From: Nocardioides bruguierae
Lineage (GTDB): Bacteria > Actinomycetota > Actinomycetes > Propionibacteriales > Nocardioidaceae
Reading direction: 5' to 3'
Assembly (NCBI RefSeq): GCF_023656415.1
Contig: NZ_JAMOIL010000030.1
Location: 1 to 56,094 of the forward strand
DNA: 56,094 bases
Shown piece after piece: positions 23,635 through 32,118 of this stretch. Made by a program: the position numbers and the translations under genes. Under the pieces are notes generated by a model that was not told the origin of the DNA, made no database searches, and saw only the letters and a program-made list of their open reading frames with translations. Within the stretch, counting starts at the first letter, position 1. Each line of letters begins with the position of its first letter.

Positions 23635-24213
23635 TCAGACGCCGGGAGCGCCCCAGAGGGCCAGCCAGCGACCGGTGTCCTTCTCCACCGGCAGGTCGGC
23701 CGCGAGCATGTCGCGGGCCCGCAGCTCCAGGAGGTTGTCGCGCTGCTTGCCGGCGCCCGGCTGCGGGGCGAAGGGGTAGAAGGTGCCCTGCTTGTACAGG
23801 TAGACGAGACCGAAGCGGCGGCCCGAGGCGTCCGCGAAGGGGATCAGGGAGCACAGCAGGCCGGGCCCGAACCCGTGCGCCTCCAGCGTCGTGTTGACGG
23901 CGTGCAGGTCGGTGACGAGGCCGGTGAGGTCGTCCGGGTCGTCGTCGACGACGAGCCAGGTGAACCCGAACTCGTCGGTGCTCAGCCGGACGTCGGGGGC
24001 GTCGGCCGTGCCCGTCAGCAGGTCGAGGATCTCCTGCTGCACCTGCGCGAACGCCCCGCCGCCGGCGGCGCGGTAGCAGACCGCCCCGAGCCCGGTGGGG
24101 TGCAGCCCGGCCTCGGCGGCCAGCGTGATCGCCGAGGACGGCACCGCGAACAGCGCGTCGAGGTTGGCCTGCTTGGGCTTGGTGCGCCCGAGGATCGCGT
24201 CGAGGAAACCCAT
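23635..24213 (-). CDS. pspAB: PspA-associated protein PspAB
   Basis: This 192-residue protein starts MGFLDAILGRTKPKQANLDALF, the usual PspAB N-terminus, and contains DEFGFTWLVVDDDPDDLTGLVTDLHAVN and VYLYKQGTFYPFAP. The family is defined by its link to PspA in actinobacteria; its biochemical role is not known. It lies 15 nt after htpX and closes the four-gene envelope-stress cluster. Confidence 0.88.
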   Translation of the reverse strand: MGFLDAILGRTKPKQANLDALFAVPSSAITLAAEAGLHPTGLGAVCYRAAGGGAFAQVQQEILDLLTGTADAPDVRLSTDEFGFTWLVVDDDPDDLTGLVTDLHAVNTTLEAHGFGPGLLCSLIPFADASGRRFGLVYLYKQGTFYPFAPQPGAGKQRDNLLELRARDMLAADLPVEKDTGRWLALWGAPGV

Positions 24214-24228
24214 CCCGCTCCCCCCCGC

Positions 24229-25155
24229 TCAGGCCGTGGGCCGGCCGAGCTCGGCCTCGATCGTCGCCAGCTGCTCCAGCCGCTGCTCGAGCGTGGGGTG
24301 GGTCGAGGTCAGGGTGCGCAGCGAGACGCCGCGGATCGCGGGGGCGATGAAGAAGGCGTTCATCTTCTGGCTGGCACGCAGGTCGGTGTCCGGGATGGCG
24401 TTCATCGAGCCGGTGATCTTCTGCAGCGCCGAGGCCAGCGCCTGGGGCTTCATCGTGAGGTACGCGCCGGCGCGGTCGGCGGAGAGCTCGCGGTAGCGCG
24501 AGAGCAGCTTGAGCAGCAGGAAGCTCACCGCGTAGGTGATGAGGCTGACCACCAGCATCACCAGCCAGATGGGCAGGCCGTTGTTGTTGTCGCGGCGGTT
24601 GCCGCCGAAGATCGCGCCGTACTGCGCGCCCTGCGTGACCATCGAGGCGACGATGCCGGCCGAGCTGGCCACCGTCATCACCAGCACGTCGCGGTGGGCC
24701 ACGTGCGAGAGCTCGTGGGCCAGCACGCCCTCGAGCTCCTCGGCGGTGAGGGTGCGCAGGATGCCGGTGGTCACGACCACGACGGCCCGCTCGGGCGAGC
24801 GGCCGGTGGCGAAGGCGTTCGGGACGGCCGTGTCGGCGATGCCGACCCGGGGCTTGGGCATGTCCGCCATGGCGCAGAGCCGGTCGATCATGCCGTGCAG
24901 CTCGGGGGCCTGCTGCGGGGAGACCTCGCGGGCGCCCATGGCCCGCATCGCCACGGTGTCGCTGCTCCACCACTGGTAGACCGCGATGCCGATGCCGATG
25001 AGGCCGACGATCACCGCGAAGCCGTAGCCGCCGTAGCTCCCGGCGATCGCCATGAGGATCGCGATGAAACCGACGAAGAGGGCGCCGAGCAGGAACATCA
25101 CGGTCGTCATCCGGACCGTGAGGCCGGAGTCGCCGACGAAGCGGGTGCGTGCCAT
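24229..25155 (-). CDS. htpX: HtpX-like M48 membrane metalloprotease
   Basis: This 308-residue membrane protease degrades or processes damaged membrane proteins. Two N-terminal TM segments (17-38 and 44-62) precede the zinc site H147-E-L-S-H151 (VLAHELSHVAHRDV). A membrane pair (about 160-210) and the third ligand Glu in RYRELSADRAG follow. The length and layout match HtpX. Its place between pspAA and pspAB matches the known actinobacterial order and suggests a joint response to membrane stress. Confidence 0.93.
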   Translation of the reverse strand: MARTRFVGDSGLTVRMTTVMFLLGALFVGFIAILMAIAGSYGGYGFAVIVGLIGIGIAVYQWWSSDTVAMRAMGAREVSPQQAPELHGMIDRLCAMADMPKPRVGIADTAVPNAFATGRSPERAVVVVTTGILRTLTAEELEGVLAHELSHVAHRDVLVMTVASSAGIVASMVTQGAQYGAIFGGNRRDNNNGLPIWLVMLVVSLITYAVSFLLLKLLSRYRELSADRAGAYLTMKPQALASALQKITGSMNAIPDTDLRASQKMNAFFIAPAIRGVSLRTLTSTHPTLEQRLEQLATIEAELGRPTA

Positions 25156-25303
25156 GGCTCCATCCTCCCCGATCGGCCAAGCAGCCCGCCTCGGGGATCG
25201 CCCTGGTCCGCGCCGCCCCCGGAGCGCCGGTGCTCAGCGACCTCCGCTGCGCCCGGAAGGGTGGCGACGCACACCCTGGTCGCGAGCAGGGCCAGGACGC
25301 GAC

Positions 25304-25338
25304 GCCGCCCCGCCCACCGCAGGGGTGGACGGGGCGGC
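25304..25338 (-). terminator. hairpin between pspAA and htpX
   Basis: A 15-bp stem with one mismatch (GCCGCCCCGCCCACC against GGTGGACGGGGCGGC), just after pspAA. It can reduce or end transcription before htpX, so htpX-pspAB may be a separate or attenuated unit. Confidence 0.65.
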
Positions 25339-25360
25339 GCGGTGCGTCGGGTGCGACTGC

Positions 25361-25639
25361 TCAGCCGGGGATGAGGCCGTCCTCGGCGAGCATGTCGCGG
25401 ACCTCCTCCAGCCCGGCGTCGGCCGGCGGGAGGATGAGGTCGGAGGAGTCCAGGGAGTCGACGTCGTGCACGGCTCCCTCGGCCCGCACGGCGTCGAGCA
25501 GCGCGGTGAGCGCGGCGGCGAACGCCTCGTGGTCACCGGCACCGACAGCGGCCTCGACGGCCGAGTCCAGCTCGTTGAGCCGGTCGAGCGAGGCGTCGTC
25601 GACGTCGAACTGGCCCTCGCCGAGGATGCGGACGATCAT
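25361..25639 (-). CDS. pspAA: PspA-associated protein PspAA
   Basis: This 92-residue acidic protein starts MIVRILGEGQFDVDDASLDRL and ends DLILPPADAGLEEVRDML, both hallmarks of the PspAA family. It probably works with PspA, perhaps as a regulator; the mechanism is unknown. ATG 25639 overlaps the pspA stop (ATGA), so the two are coupled. Confidence 0.9.
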   Translation of the reverse strand: MIVRILGEGQFDVDDASLDRLNELDSAVEAAVGAGDHEAFAAALTALLDAVRAEGAVHDVDSLDSSDLILPPADAGLEEVRDMLAEDGLIPG

Positions 25640-26409
25640 GCCTGGTCCTTCTGCGCCTGGGGCTCCTCGGAGAGGATGGCCCCGGAGGAGGACTCGATCG
25701 CGTCGGGCGCGGTGGAGCCGCCCTTGAGCGCGGCCAGCTCGGCCTCCACGTCGGCGTTGCTGGAGAGCGCCGCGAGCTCGCGGCCGATGTCGTCACCGGC
25801 GTTCAGCGAGCTGGCGTCGTCCAGGGCGCCGGAGGCGATGAGCTCGTCGATCGCGCCGGCCCGGGCCTGCATGTTCGCCGTCTTGTCCTCCGCGCGCTGG
25901 ATCGCGAGGCCGACGTCGCCCATCTCCTCGGAGATGCCGGACATGGCCTCGCCGATCTTCGTCTGGGCCTCGGCGGCGGTGTAGGTGGCCTTGATCGTCT
26001 CCTTGCGGGTGCGGAAGGACTCGACCTTGGCCTGGAGCCGCTGCTGGGCCAGGGTGAGCTTCTCCTCCTCCCCCTGCAGCTGGGCGTGCTGGGCCTGGAG
26101 GTCGGCGATCTGCTGGGCGAGGCCGGACTTGCGGGTCAGGGCCTCGCGGGCGAGGTCCTCACGGTCGACGGCGATCGCCTTCTGCGCCTGCTCGGTGAGC
26201 TTCTGGGCCTGCTGCTGGAGCTGGTTGAGCTGGAGCTCGACCCGCTTGCGGCTGGTCGCGACGTCCGCGACGCCCCGACGGACCTTGCTCAGCAGCTCCA
26301 GCTGGCGCTGGTAGCTGTAGTCCAGCGTCTCCCTCGGGTCCTCGGCGCGGTCGAGGGCCTTGTTGGCCTTCGACCGGAAGATCAGGGTCATGCGCTTCCA
26401 CAGACTCAT
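25636..26409 (-). CDS. pspA: phage shock protein A / Vipp1-IM30 family
   Basis: The 257-residue membrane-remodelling protein maintains envelope integrity as large ESCRT-III-like assemblies. It starts MSLWKRMTLIFRSKANKALDRAEDP, the family N-terminus with an amphipathic helix, and the rest is almost entirely coiled coil (about 25-220). ATG 26409 was chosen because it gives that N-terminus. A TAGGGT box upstream (minus, near 26490) would give a leader of about 75 nt. The acidic C-terminal part (about 190-257) is typical of actinobacterial forms. Confidence 0.92.
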   Translation of the reverse strand: MSLWKRMTLIFRSKANKALDRAEDPRETLDYSYQRQLELLSKVRRGVADVATSRKRVELQLNQLQQQAQKLTEQAQKAIAVDREDLAREALTRKSGLAQQIADLQAQHAQLQGEEEKLTLAQQRLQAKVESFRTRKETIKATYTAAEAQTKIGEAMSGISEEMGDVGLAIQRAEDKTANMQARAGAIDELIASGALDDASSLNAGDDIGRELAALSSNADVEAELAALKGGSTAPDAIESSSGAILSEEPQAQKDQA

Positions 26410-26619
26410 GGGGGTGGGCTGCCTCTCGTGCTCTGCTCGGACCTCGACGGGGACGGCCGACCGCCGGGCGGACGCCGTCATGCCCACCCTACGGCTCACC
26501 GGCAACCGCGGCGAGGGGACCGGACCACGCCGCGTCGCGTCCTCCTCCCGCTTCCCCGTAGGCTGGTGACCCCGCAGGAGGCGCGCAGGGACGCGCGTGA
26601 GGAAGAGAGAAGGCGCCGC

Positions 26620-27210
26620 GTGTTTGGCCGCAGCAAGTCCGAGACCGAGACCCCGGCGACCGAGGCCGAGGTGAAGCCCGGCGGCAAGGGGCGTCCGACG
26701 CCCAGCCGCAAGGACGCCCAGGCCGCCTCGCGTGCCCGCGCCATGGGCGCCACCGCGCCGGGTGACAAGAAGGCCGCCCGCGCCGCCCGCGCCGAGAGCC
26801 AGTCCAAGATGCGCGAGGCGATGCGCACCGGCGACGAGCGCTACCTGCCCGCCAAGGACAAGGGCCCCTCGCGGCGCTTCATCCGCGACTACATCGACGC
26901 CCGGTTCTCCGTGGTGGAGATCCTGCTGCCGCTGCTGGTCGTCTCGATCGTGCTGACCTACTCGGGCGTCAGCAACCTGGTGCTGTTCGCCAACACCCTG
27001 GTGATGGTCTCGCTGCTCGTCGGCGTCCTCGACATGGTGCTGATGCGCTTCCGCCTCCGCAAGCAGCTCACCACCCGCTTCCCCGGCGACGCCGGCGTGC
27101 TCCGTGGCGCCACCTGGTACGCGGTGACCCGCGCGATGCAGGTGCGCTTCCTGCGGCTGCCCAAGCCGCAGGTCAAGCTCGGGCAGCCCCTGCCCGACAC
27201 CTACCGCTGA
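26620..27210 (+). CDS. DUF3043 membrane protein
   Basis: The 196-residue protein has a long charged N-terminus (KSETETPATEAEVKPGGKGRPTPSRKDA), the signature AMRTGDERYLPAKDKGPSRRFIRDYIDARFSV region, and two TM segments (EILLPLLVVSIVLTYSG and LVLFANTLVMVSLLVGVLDM). DUF3043 proteins are widespread in actinobacteria and have no settled function. GTG 26620 follows a GAGAGAAGG ribosome site; TAGGCT at 26559-26564 may be the -10. It is divergent from pspA. Confidence 0.88.
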   Translation: MFGRSKSETETPATEAEVKPGGKGRPTPSRKDAQAASRARAMGATAPGDKKAARAARAESQSKMREAMRTGDERYLPAKDKGPSRRFIRDYIDARFSVVEILLPLLVVSIVLTYSGVSNLVLFANTLVMVSLLVGVLDMVLMRFRLRKQLTTRFPGDAGVLRGATWYAVTRAMQVRFLRLPKPQVKLGQPLPDTYR

Positions 27211-27253
27211 GCTCCACCGGCACCCGCCGGTCGCAGCCCGGGCCCACGACGGC

Positions 27254-27293
27254 CACGACGGCCCGCCCCGATGCCTCGGGGCGGGCCGTCGTG
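27254..27293. terminator. bidirectional terminator
   Basis: A perfect 17-bp stem (CACGACGGCCCGCCCCG and its complement) with a 6-nt loop, between the convergent DUF3043 and aldo/keto reductase genes. Confidence 0.8.
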
Positions 27294-27331
27294 CTCGTGC
27301 GTGCTGCGTGCCAGTGACGGGTCGGGTCGGG

Positions 27332-28342
27332 TCAGGAGATCAGGTCGTCGCGGTGCGGGGACGAGGTCAGCGACGGGTCCCGCGTGACGACCGGGTCGAG
27401 CACGTCGTCGATCGCGGCCATCAGGTCGGCGTCCAGCCGGACGCCGGCCGCCTTCACGTTGTCGGTGACCTGCTCGGGCCGGCTGGCGCCGATGATCGCG
27501 GCCGAGACCGCCTGGTTCTGCAGGACCCAGGCCACGGCGAGCTGCGCCATCGTCAGGTCGGCCTGCTCGGCCAGCGGACGAAGACGCTGGACGCGCTCGA
27601 GGACGTCGTCGCGCAGCCAGCGCGAGACCATGTCGGCCCCGCCCTTGGCGTCGGTGGCGCGCGAGCCCGCCGGGTAGTCCTCCCCCGGCCGGTACTTGCC
27701 GGTGAGCACGCCCTGGGCGATGGGCGACCAGACGACCTGGCCCATCCCCGCCTCGAGGCTCGCGGGCACCACCTCGTCCTCGATGACCCGCCACAGCATC
27801 GAGTACTGCGGCTGGTTGGAGACCAGCGGCACCTGCAGGTCGCGGGCCAGCGCGGCGCCGGCGCGGATCTGCTCGGCGGTCCACTCCGAGACGCCGATGT
27901 AGAGGGCCTTGCCCGCGCGGACGACGTCGGCGAAGGCCAGCATCGTCTCCTCCAGCGGCGTGGAGTCGTCGAAGCGGTGGGCCTGGTAGAGGTCGACGTA
28001 GTCGGTGCCCAGGCGGCGCAGCGAGGCGTCGATCGACTCGCGCACGTGCTTGCGGGAGAGGCCGGAGTCGTTGTGCTTGCCGGGCCCCGTGGGCCAGTAG
28101 ACCTTGGTGAAGATCTCCAGGCCCTCGCGACGCTCGCCCTTGAGGGCGCGCCCCAGGACGCTCTCGGCGGCCGTGTTCGCGTAGACGTCGGCGGTGTCGA
28201 AGGTGGTGATCCCCTCGTCGAGGGCCTGCCGCACGCACGCGGTGGCGGCCTCCTCCTCGACCTGGGAACCGTGGGTGAGCCAGTTGCCGTACGCGATGGC
28301 CGAGATCTTCAGCCCGCTCGCGCCGAGGTTGCGGTACTCCAT
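27332..28342 (-). CDS. aldo/keto reductase
   Basis: This 336-residue NADPH-dependent oxidoreductase is closest to the Kv-beta/YghZ-like branch. It has the (beta/alpha)8 layout with the catalytic tetrad Asp49 and Tyr54 (FDTADVYAN), Lys80 (IFTKVYW) and His122 (YQAHRF), plus the cofactor motif AAIIGASRPEQV near 290. Substrate unknown. ATG 28342 is preceded by TAACGT (28350-28355, minus) 7 nt upstream, supporting a leaderless start. It is divergent from the GNAT gene. Confidence 0.92.
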   Translation of the reverse strand: MEYRNLGASGLKISAIAYGNWLTHGSQVEEEAATACVRQALDEGITTFDTADVYANTAAESVLGRALKGERREGLEIFTKVYWPTGPGKHNDSGLSRKHVRESIDASLRRLGTDYVDLYQAHRFDDSTPLEETMLAFADVVRAGKALYIGVSEWTAEQIRAGAALARDLQVPLVSNQPQYSMLWRVIEDEVVPASLEAGMGQVVWSPIAQGVLTGKYRPGEDYPAGSRATDAKGGADMVSRWLRDDVLERVQRLRPLAEQADLTMAQLAVAWVLQNQAVSAAIIGASRPEQVTDNVKAAGVRLDADLMAAIDDVLDPVVTRDPSLTSSPHRDDLIS

Positions 28343-28427
28343 GCCCGCGACGTTAGCCCGGCGCCGGAGTGACCCGGGCCACCCGGTGGATGCGACGCCT
28401 CCCGGGCCGGCTGGCAGGATGCACGCC

Positions 28428-28994
28428 ATGGTCTCCTCCCCCACCGCCGACGTCTCCGTCCGGCTGGCATGGGCCGACGACGCCCCCGCCCTGGCGCGGC
28501 TCCAGCTGCGCGCCTGGCCGGAGCGCTTCGCCGGCGTCCTCCCGCCCGAGGCGCTGCCCTCGGGGCCCGAGGCGGACGCCGCGGCGACCGAGACCTGGGC
28601 GGCGTCGCTGGCCCGCCCCGCGGACGCCCGCCAGCGCACGCTCGTGGCGCTGGAGCGCAACCGGCCCGTCGGGCTGGCCGTGACCACGCCCGCCACCGAC
28701 CCCGACTGCGACCCGGTGCGCGACGGCGAGCTGGTCGAGCTGGTGGTCGCCGCGGACGACCGGGGCGCCGGCCACGGCTCCCGCCTGCTCCAGGCCGCGG
28801 TCGACACCCTGCGCGCCGACCGGTTCGCCCGGGCCGTGCACTGGGTCGATGCCCGCGACGACGCCACGCGTGCGTTCCTGGTCGGCACCGGCTGGGAGGC
28901 CGACGGCGCGCACCGCGAGCTGGAGCCGGCCGGCCCCGGCACCTCGCTCAAGCAGGTGCGGCTGCACACCTCGCTCGTCGAGGCCACCGCGTGA
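28428..28994 (+). CDS. GNAT-family N-acetyltransferase
   Basis: The 188-residue single-domain GNAT has VRLAWADDAPALARLQLRAW at the start, ELVVAADDRGAGHGSRLLQAAVD (about 100-122) with the acetyl-CoA loop RGAGHGSRL, and HWVDARDDATRAFLVGTGWE. Substrate unknown. CAGGAT ends 7 nt before ATG 28428, favouring this start over ATG 28419. It is followed closely by azlC and may share its transcript. Confidence 0.87.
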   Translation: MVSSPTADVSVRLAWADDAPALARLQLRAWPERFAGVLPPEALPSGPEADAAATETWAASLARPADARQRTLVALERNRPVGLAVTTPATDPDCDPVRDGELVELVVAADDRGAGHGSRLLQAAVDTLRADRFARAVHWVDARDDATRAFLVGTGWEADGAHRELEPAGPGTSLKQVRLHTSLVEATA

Positions 28995-29004
28995 GCACCG
29001 GCCG

Positions 29005-29790
29005 GTGAGCGCTCCCGGCCACGAGCACCACGACGAGCACCACGACGAGCACCACGACGGGCACCGGGACGGAAACCGGGGAGCGAACCGGGACGAGCGG
29101 CGGGCCGTCGTCCGGGCCGGTCTGGCCGTGGGCCTGGCGACCGGCACCTACGGTGTCTCGTTCGGGGCGGTGGCGGTGACCAGCGGGCTGAGCGTCCTCC
29201 AGACCTGCCTGCTGTCGCTGCTGATGTTCACCGGCGCCTCGCAGTTCGCCCTGGTGGGCGTGCTCGGCGCGGGCGGCGGGGCGGTGGCGGCCGCCGCCAC
29301 GGCGCTGCTGCTCGGCACCCGCAACACGCTCTACGGGCTGCGGCTGGCACCGCTGCTGGGCGTCCGGGGCTGGCGCCGGGCGGCTGCCGCGCACCTGGTG
29401 ATCGACGAGTCGACGGCCGTCGCCACCGCGCCGGCCTCCCGGGGCCACGAGCGGACGGGCTTCCTGGTCACCGGCGTCTCCGTGCTCGTGCTGTGGAACG
29501 CCTTCACCCTGGTGGGCGCGCTGGCCGGCACCGCGCTGGCGGGCTCGCCGTGGGCCGACCCGCGCACCCTCGGGCTGGACGCCGCCGTGGGCGCGGCGTT
29601 CCTGGCGCTGCTCTGGCCGCGGCTCACGTCAACCACCACCCGGCTGGTGGCGCTCGCGGGCGCCGCGGTGGCGCTGGGCCTGGTGCCGGTCACGCTCGCG
29701 GGCGTGCCGGTGCTGGCGGCAGGCGGGGTGGCGCTGCTCGTCGGCGCGCTGGTGCGGCCGGCCTCGCTCGGGTCCGAGGGCCGGTCGTGA
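29005..29790 (+). CDS. azlC: AzlC-type exporter with His-rich N-terminus
   Basis: This 261-residue large subunit of a branched-chain amino-acid exporter (AzlC/YgaZ/BrnF family) has about six to seven TMs, with the family motif LLMFTGASQFALVGVLGAGG and a later LLGTRNTLYGLRLAPLLG and HLVIDESTAVA. The N-terminus is unusual: eight His lie within residues 6-20 as repeated HHDE units, a likely metal-binding or sensing tail not standard in the family. GTG 29005 was chosen as the in-frame start after the GNAT stop. It overlaps azlD by 4 nt. Confidence 0.88.
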   Translation: MSAPGHEHHDEHHDEHHDGHRDGNRGANRDERRAVVRAGLAVGLATGTYGVSFGAVAVTSGLSVLQTCLLSLLMFTGASQFALVGVLGAGGGAVAAAATALLLGTRNTLYGLRLAPLLGVRGWRRAAAAHLVIDESTAVATAPASRGHERTGFLVTGVSVLVLWNAFTLVGALAGTALAGSPWADPRTLGLDAAVGAAFLALLWPRLTSTTTRLVALAGAAVALGLVPVTLAGVPVLAAGGVALLVGALVRPASLGSEGRS

Positions 29791-30104
29791 GTGCCGCGTG
29801 GGCGGCCGTCCTGGTCGGGGCGGCAGGCTGCTGGCTGCTGAAGGTGCTGGGCCTGTCCGTGCCGGCCCGGTGGCTGGCGCGTCCGCGGGTGGCCGCGGTG
29901 GCGGCCCTGCTGCCGGTCGCCCTCCTGGCAGCCCTCGTCGCGGTGCAGACCGCCGCCACGTCCACCGCCGAGGGCCCCGCGCTCGCCCTCGACGCACGTC
30001 TGGCCGGGCTGGGTGCGGCGGCGCTGCTGCTGCTCGTCCGCGCGCCCTTCCTGGTGGTCGTCGTGGGCGGTGCGGCCACCGCCGCGCTCCTGCGCCTGGC
30101 CTGA
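29787..30104 (+). CDS. azlD: AzlD-type exporter small subunit
   Basis: The 105-residue small subunit pairs with AzlC. Three to four TM segments are visible (AWAAVLVGAAGCWLLKVLGL, VAAVAALLPVALLAALVAVQT and LGAAALLLLVRAPFLVVVVGGA), with the family pattern of a short N-terminal TM followed by PARWL. GTG 29787 overlaps the azlC stop (GTGA), as is usual for this pair. Confidence 0.85.
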   Translation: MSAAWAAVLVGAAGCWLLKVLGLSVPARWLARPRVAAVAALLPVALLAALVAVQTAATSTAEGPALALDARLAGLGAAALLLLVRAPFLVVVVGGAATAALLRLA

Positions 30105-30141
30105 GGCCCGGGCGGCCACGCGAGGCCCCGAGGCAGGCAGA

Positions 30142-30195
30142 CCACCGGCCCGCAGCGGCCCCGGGGAGAAGGGGGCGGATGCTGCGGGCCGGTGG
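30142..30195. terminator. long-loop hairpin between azlD and M4 protease
   Basis: CCACCGGCCCGCAG (30142-30155) pairs perfectly with its complement at 30182-30195 around a 26-nt loop. It lies between convergent genes and can terminate both. No gene is seen in 30105-30263. Confidence 0.6.
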
Positions 30196-30263
30196 CTGCG
30201 CACGTCCGGGAGCGGCGTCGGTGGGGTGAGCTGCCCCCGGACGAGCGGTGCGGGGAGGGGCCG

Positions 30264-31940
30264 TCAGGCCACGTCCACCGCGTCCCAGGCGGCGGCGACA
30301 GCGGTCTCCTCCGTGCTGCCGGCGCCGTACAGGTCGGCCGCCGCGGCGAGGGTGGCGTCGCGGGCGCCCGAGTAGTCGGTGCCCGAGGTCATGTAGACGG
30401 TGAGGGCACGGAACCAGATGTCGGCCGCGGCGTCGCGACCGATGCCGGTGACGGTGGAGCCGTCGCAGGTGGGGCTGTCGTGCTGCACGCCACCGATCAC
30501 CTTGGCCCCCGAGCCCTCGGCGAGCAGGTAGAAGAAGTGGTTGCCCACGCCGGAGGAGTAGTGGACGTCCACGTTCGCGGTGGACGAGGACCAGCAGGAC
30601 TGCGAGGAGCCGTCGCTGGCCGGGTCGTCCATGCGGCGCAGCCCCTCGCCCGAGGCCAGGTCGAACTCCTCGCCGATCAGGTAGTCGGCGGCGTCCTCGG
30701 TGTTGTTCGCGTAGAACTCCACCATCGTCCCGAAGATGTCGCTGGTCGCCTCGTTCAGGCCGCCGGACTCCCCGGAGTAGGTGAGGTTCGCGGTGTGCTC
30801 GGTGACGCCGTGGCTCATCTCGTGCCCGGCCACGTCGAGGGAGACCAGCGGGCCGTAGGAGGAGCCGTCACCGTCGCCGTAGGTCATCTTCTCGCCGTCC
30901 CAGAAGGCGTTGACGTAGTTGCTGCCGTAGTGGACGCGGTTGAAGGAGCCGGAGCCGTCGCCGAAGATGCCCTCGCGGCCGTGGACCTCGAGGTAGTAGT
31001 CCCAGGTGACGTCCGTGCCGTACTGGGCGTCGGCAGCCGCGGTGTCGGGGTCGGCGTTGGTGCCGTCGCCGAAGGAGGTGGTCGGCGAGGTGACGATCGT
31101 GCCGTCGTCGCAGCGCATCCCGAGCAGCTGGCAGGCGTAGGAGTCGGTGGCCCCGTCCATGTCCGTGGTGTAGCTGCCGCCGCGGGTGGCGTCGCGCATC
31201 TCGTAGCCCGAGCCGGTGGCGGTGACGTCCAGCGGCACGGTGCCGCCGTAGAGGGTCTCGCCCTCGCCGTCGATCGTCTGGATGGTCTCCTCGCGGCGCA
31301 GCACCTGGCCGGTGTCGGCGTCGACGTAGGTGAGCAGGCGGCTGGGGGTGCCGTCGGCCTGGGTGCCGACGGTGGTGACCTCCCAGGCGAGGGTGGGCGC
31401 GCCGGCCAGCGCGTCGACCACGAGGCGGGTGGGGCCCTGGGCCTCGAGGCCGTCGATGCCACGCACGTCCTTGCTCGGTGCCGCGGCGGTGCTGCGGGCG
31501 GCGGCGCGGGCCACGTCCGGGGTGGTGGCGACGGTGACCTTGGCGCCGAGGGTGCGGGAGAGCCCGGCCCACGCGCCCTGCGCGGTCTCGTGGGCGACCA
31601 CGTCGCCGCCGAGCACCGGCAGCCCGCGGTAGGTGCGGGTCATGCGGACGTGCGCGGAGCCGTCGGGGTCCAGCACCGTGTCGCTGACCTCGAAGGCGGT
31701 GCCGCGGCTGACCTTGGCCACGCGTCGGTGCTCGAGCACCTGCGAGACGACGTCGGCGGCGCGGTCGGCCGAGACCTGGCCCGAGACCTGGCCCGAGCCC
31801 GGACGGTCGGCGGCGTCCGTGCCGGAGCCCGCCGCCTGGGCGGTGCCGGGCACGGTGCTCGCGGCGACGGCGCCGAGGGCCAGGACGGCGGCCGCTGCCA
31901 GGCCGAGCCGTGCGTGCGGTCGGTCGTGGTGGTGCTGCAT
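30264..31940 (-). CDS. secreted M4 (thermolysin-like) metalloprotease
   Basis: The 558-residue prepro-protease has a His-rich basic start and a Sec signal (LGLAAAAVLALGAVAASTVPGTAQA, cleavage near 37). An FTP/PepSY-type propeptide (about 40-210) and the M4 catalytic domain follow. The zinc site is H373-E-M-S-H377 with the downstream Glu in GLNEATSDIFG. C-terminal half hallmarks are VSSGVGNHFFYLLAEG and IWFRAL. Likely an extracellular protein-degrading enzyme, self-processed on export. ATG 31940 has an AGAAGGA ribosome site. No C-terminal anchor or binding domain. Confidence 0.95.
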   Translation of the reverse strand: MQHHHDRPHARLGLAAAAVLALGAVAASTVPGTAQAAGSGTDAADRPGSGQVSGQVSADRAADVVSQVLEHRRVAKVSRGTAFEVSDTVLDPDGSAHVRMTRTYRGLPVLGGDVVAHETAQGAWAGLSRTLGAKVTVATTPDVARAAARSTAAAPSKDVRGIDGLEAQGPTRLVVDALAGAPTLAWEVTTVGTQADGTPSRLLTYVDADTGQVLRREETIQTIDGEGETLYGGTVPLDVTATGSGYEMRDATRGGSYTTDMDGATDSYACQLLGMRCDDGTIVTSPTTSFGDGTNADPDTAAADAQYGTDVTWDYYLEVHGREGIFGDGSGSFNRVHYGSNYVNAFWDGEKMTYGDGDGSSYGPLVSLDVAGHEMSHGVTEHTANLTYSGESGGLNEATSDIFGTMVEFYANNTEDAADYLIGEEFDLASGEGLRRMDDPASDGSSQSCWSSSTANVDVHYSSGVGNHFFYLLAEGSGAKVIGGVQHDSPTCDGSTVTGIGRDAAADIWFRALTVYMTSGTDYSGARDATLAAAADLYGAGSTEETAVAAAWDAVDVA

Positions 31941-32056
31941 GGGGGTCCTTCTCTCACTGGGTCGTCCCCGGCGCACCCGAGACGGCGCCGGAGGTCAGGA
32001 CCGTCTCAGCGTCACGACGGTTGACGGAAGCACCCAGCGCCTGCAGGTCCTTGCAT

Positions 32057-32070
32057 CGCAGGAACCTGCG
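32057..32070. promoter_or_regulatory. CGCAGG-aa-CCTGCG inverted repeat
   Basis: A 6-bp dyad about 120 nt upstream of the protease start, with a related CAGGTCCTTG element just before it (32044-32053). It is positioned to control the protease gene, or may be a structural element after dapB. No known operator was matched. Confidence 0.3.
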
Positions 32071-32082
32071 AACCTCCCCTGG

Positions 32083-32112
32083 CCGCCCGGGCCACCCGGG
32101 TCACCCGGGCGG
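32083..32112 (-). terminator. terminator of dapB
   Basis: CCGCCCGGG (32083-32091) pairs with CCCGGGCGG (32104-32112) around a 12-nt loop, 6 nt past the dapB stop. Confidence 0.6.
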
Positions 32113-32118
32113 ACGGCC

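Noticed and set aside
26410..26505. Longer pspA start at 26505 adding 32 residues.
   Set aside because: The family begins with the amphipathic helix at MSLWKRM; the extra segment contains a promoter-like TAGGGT box.
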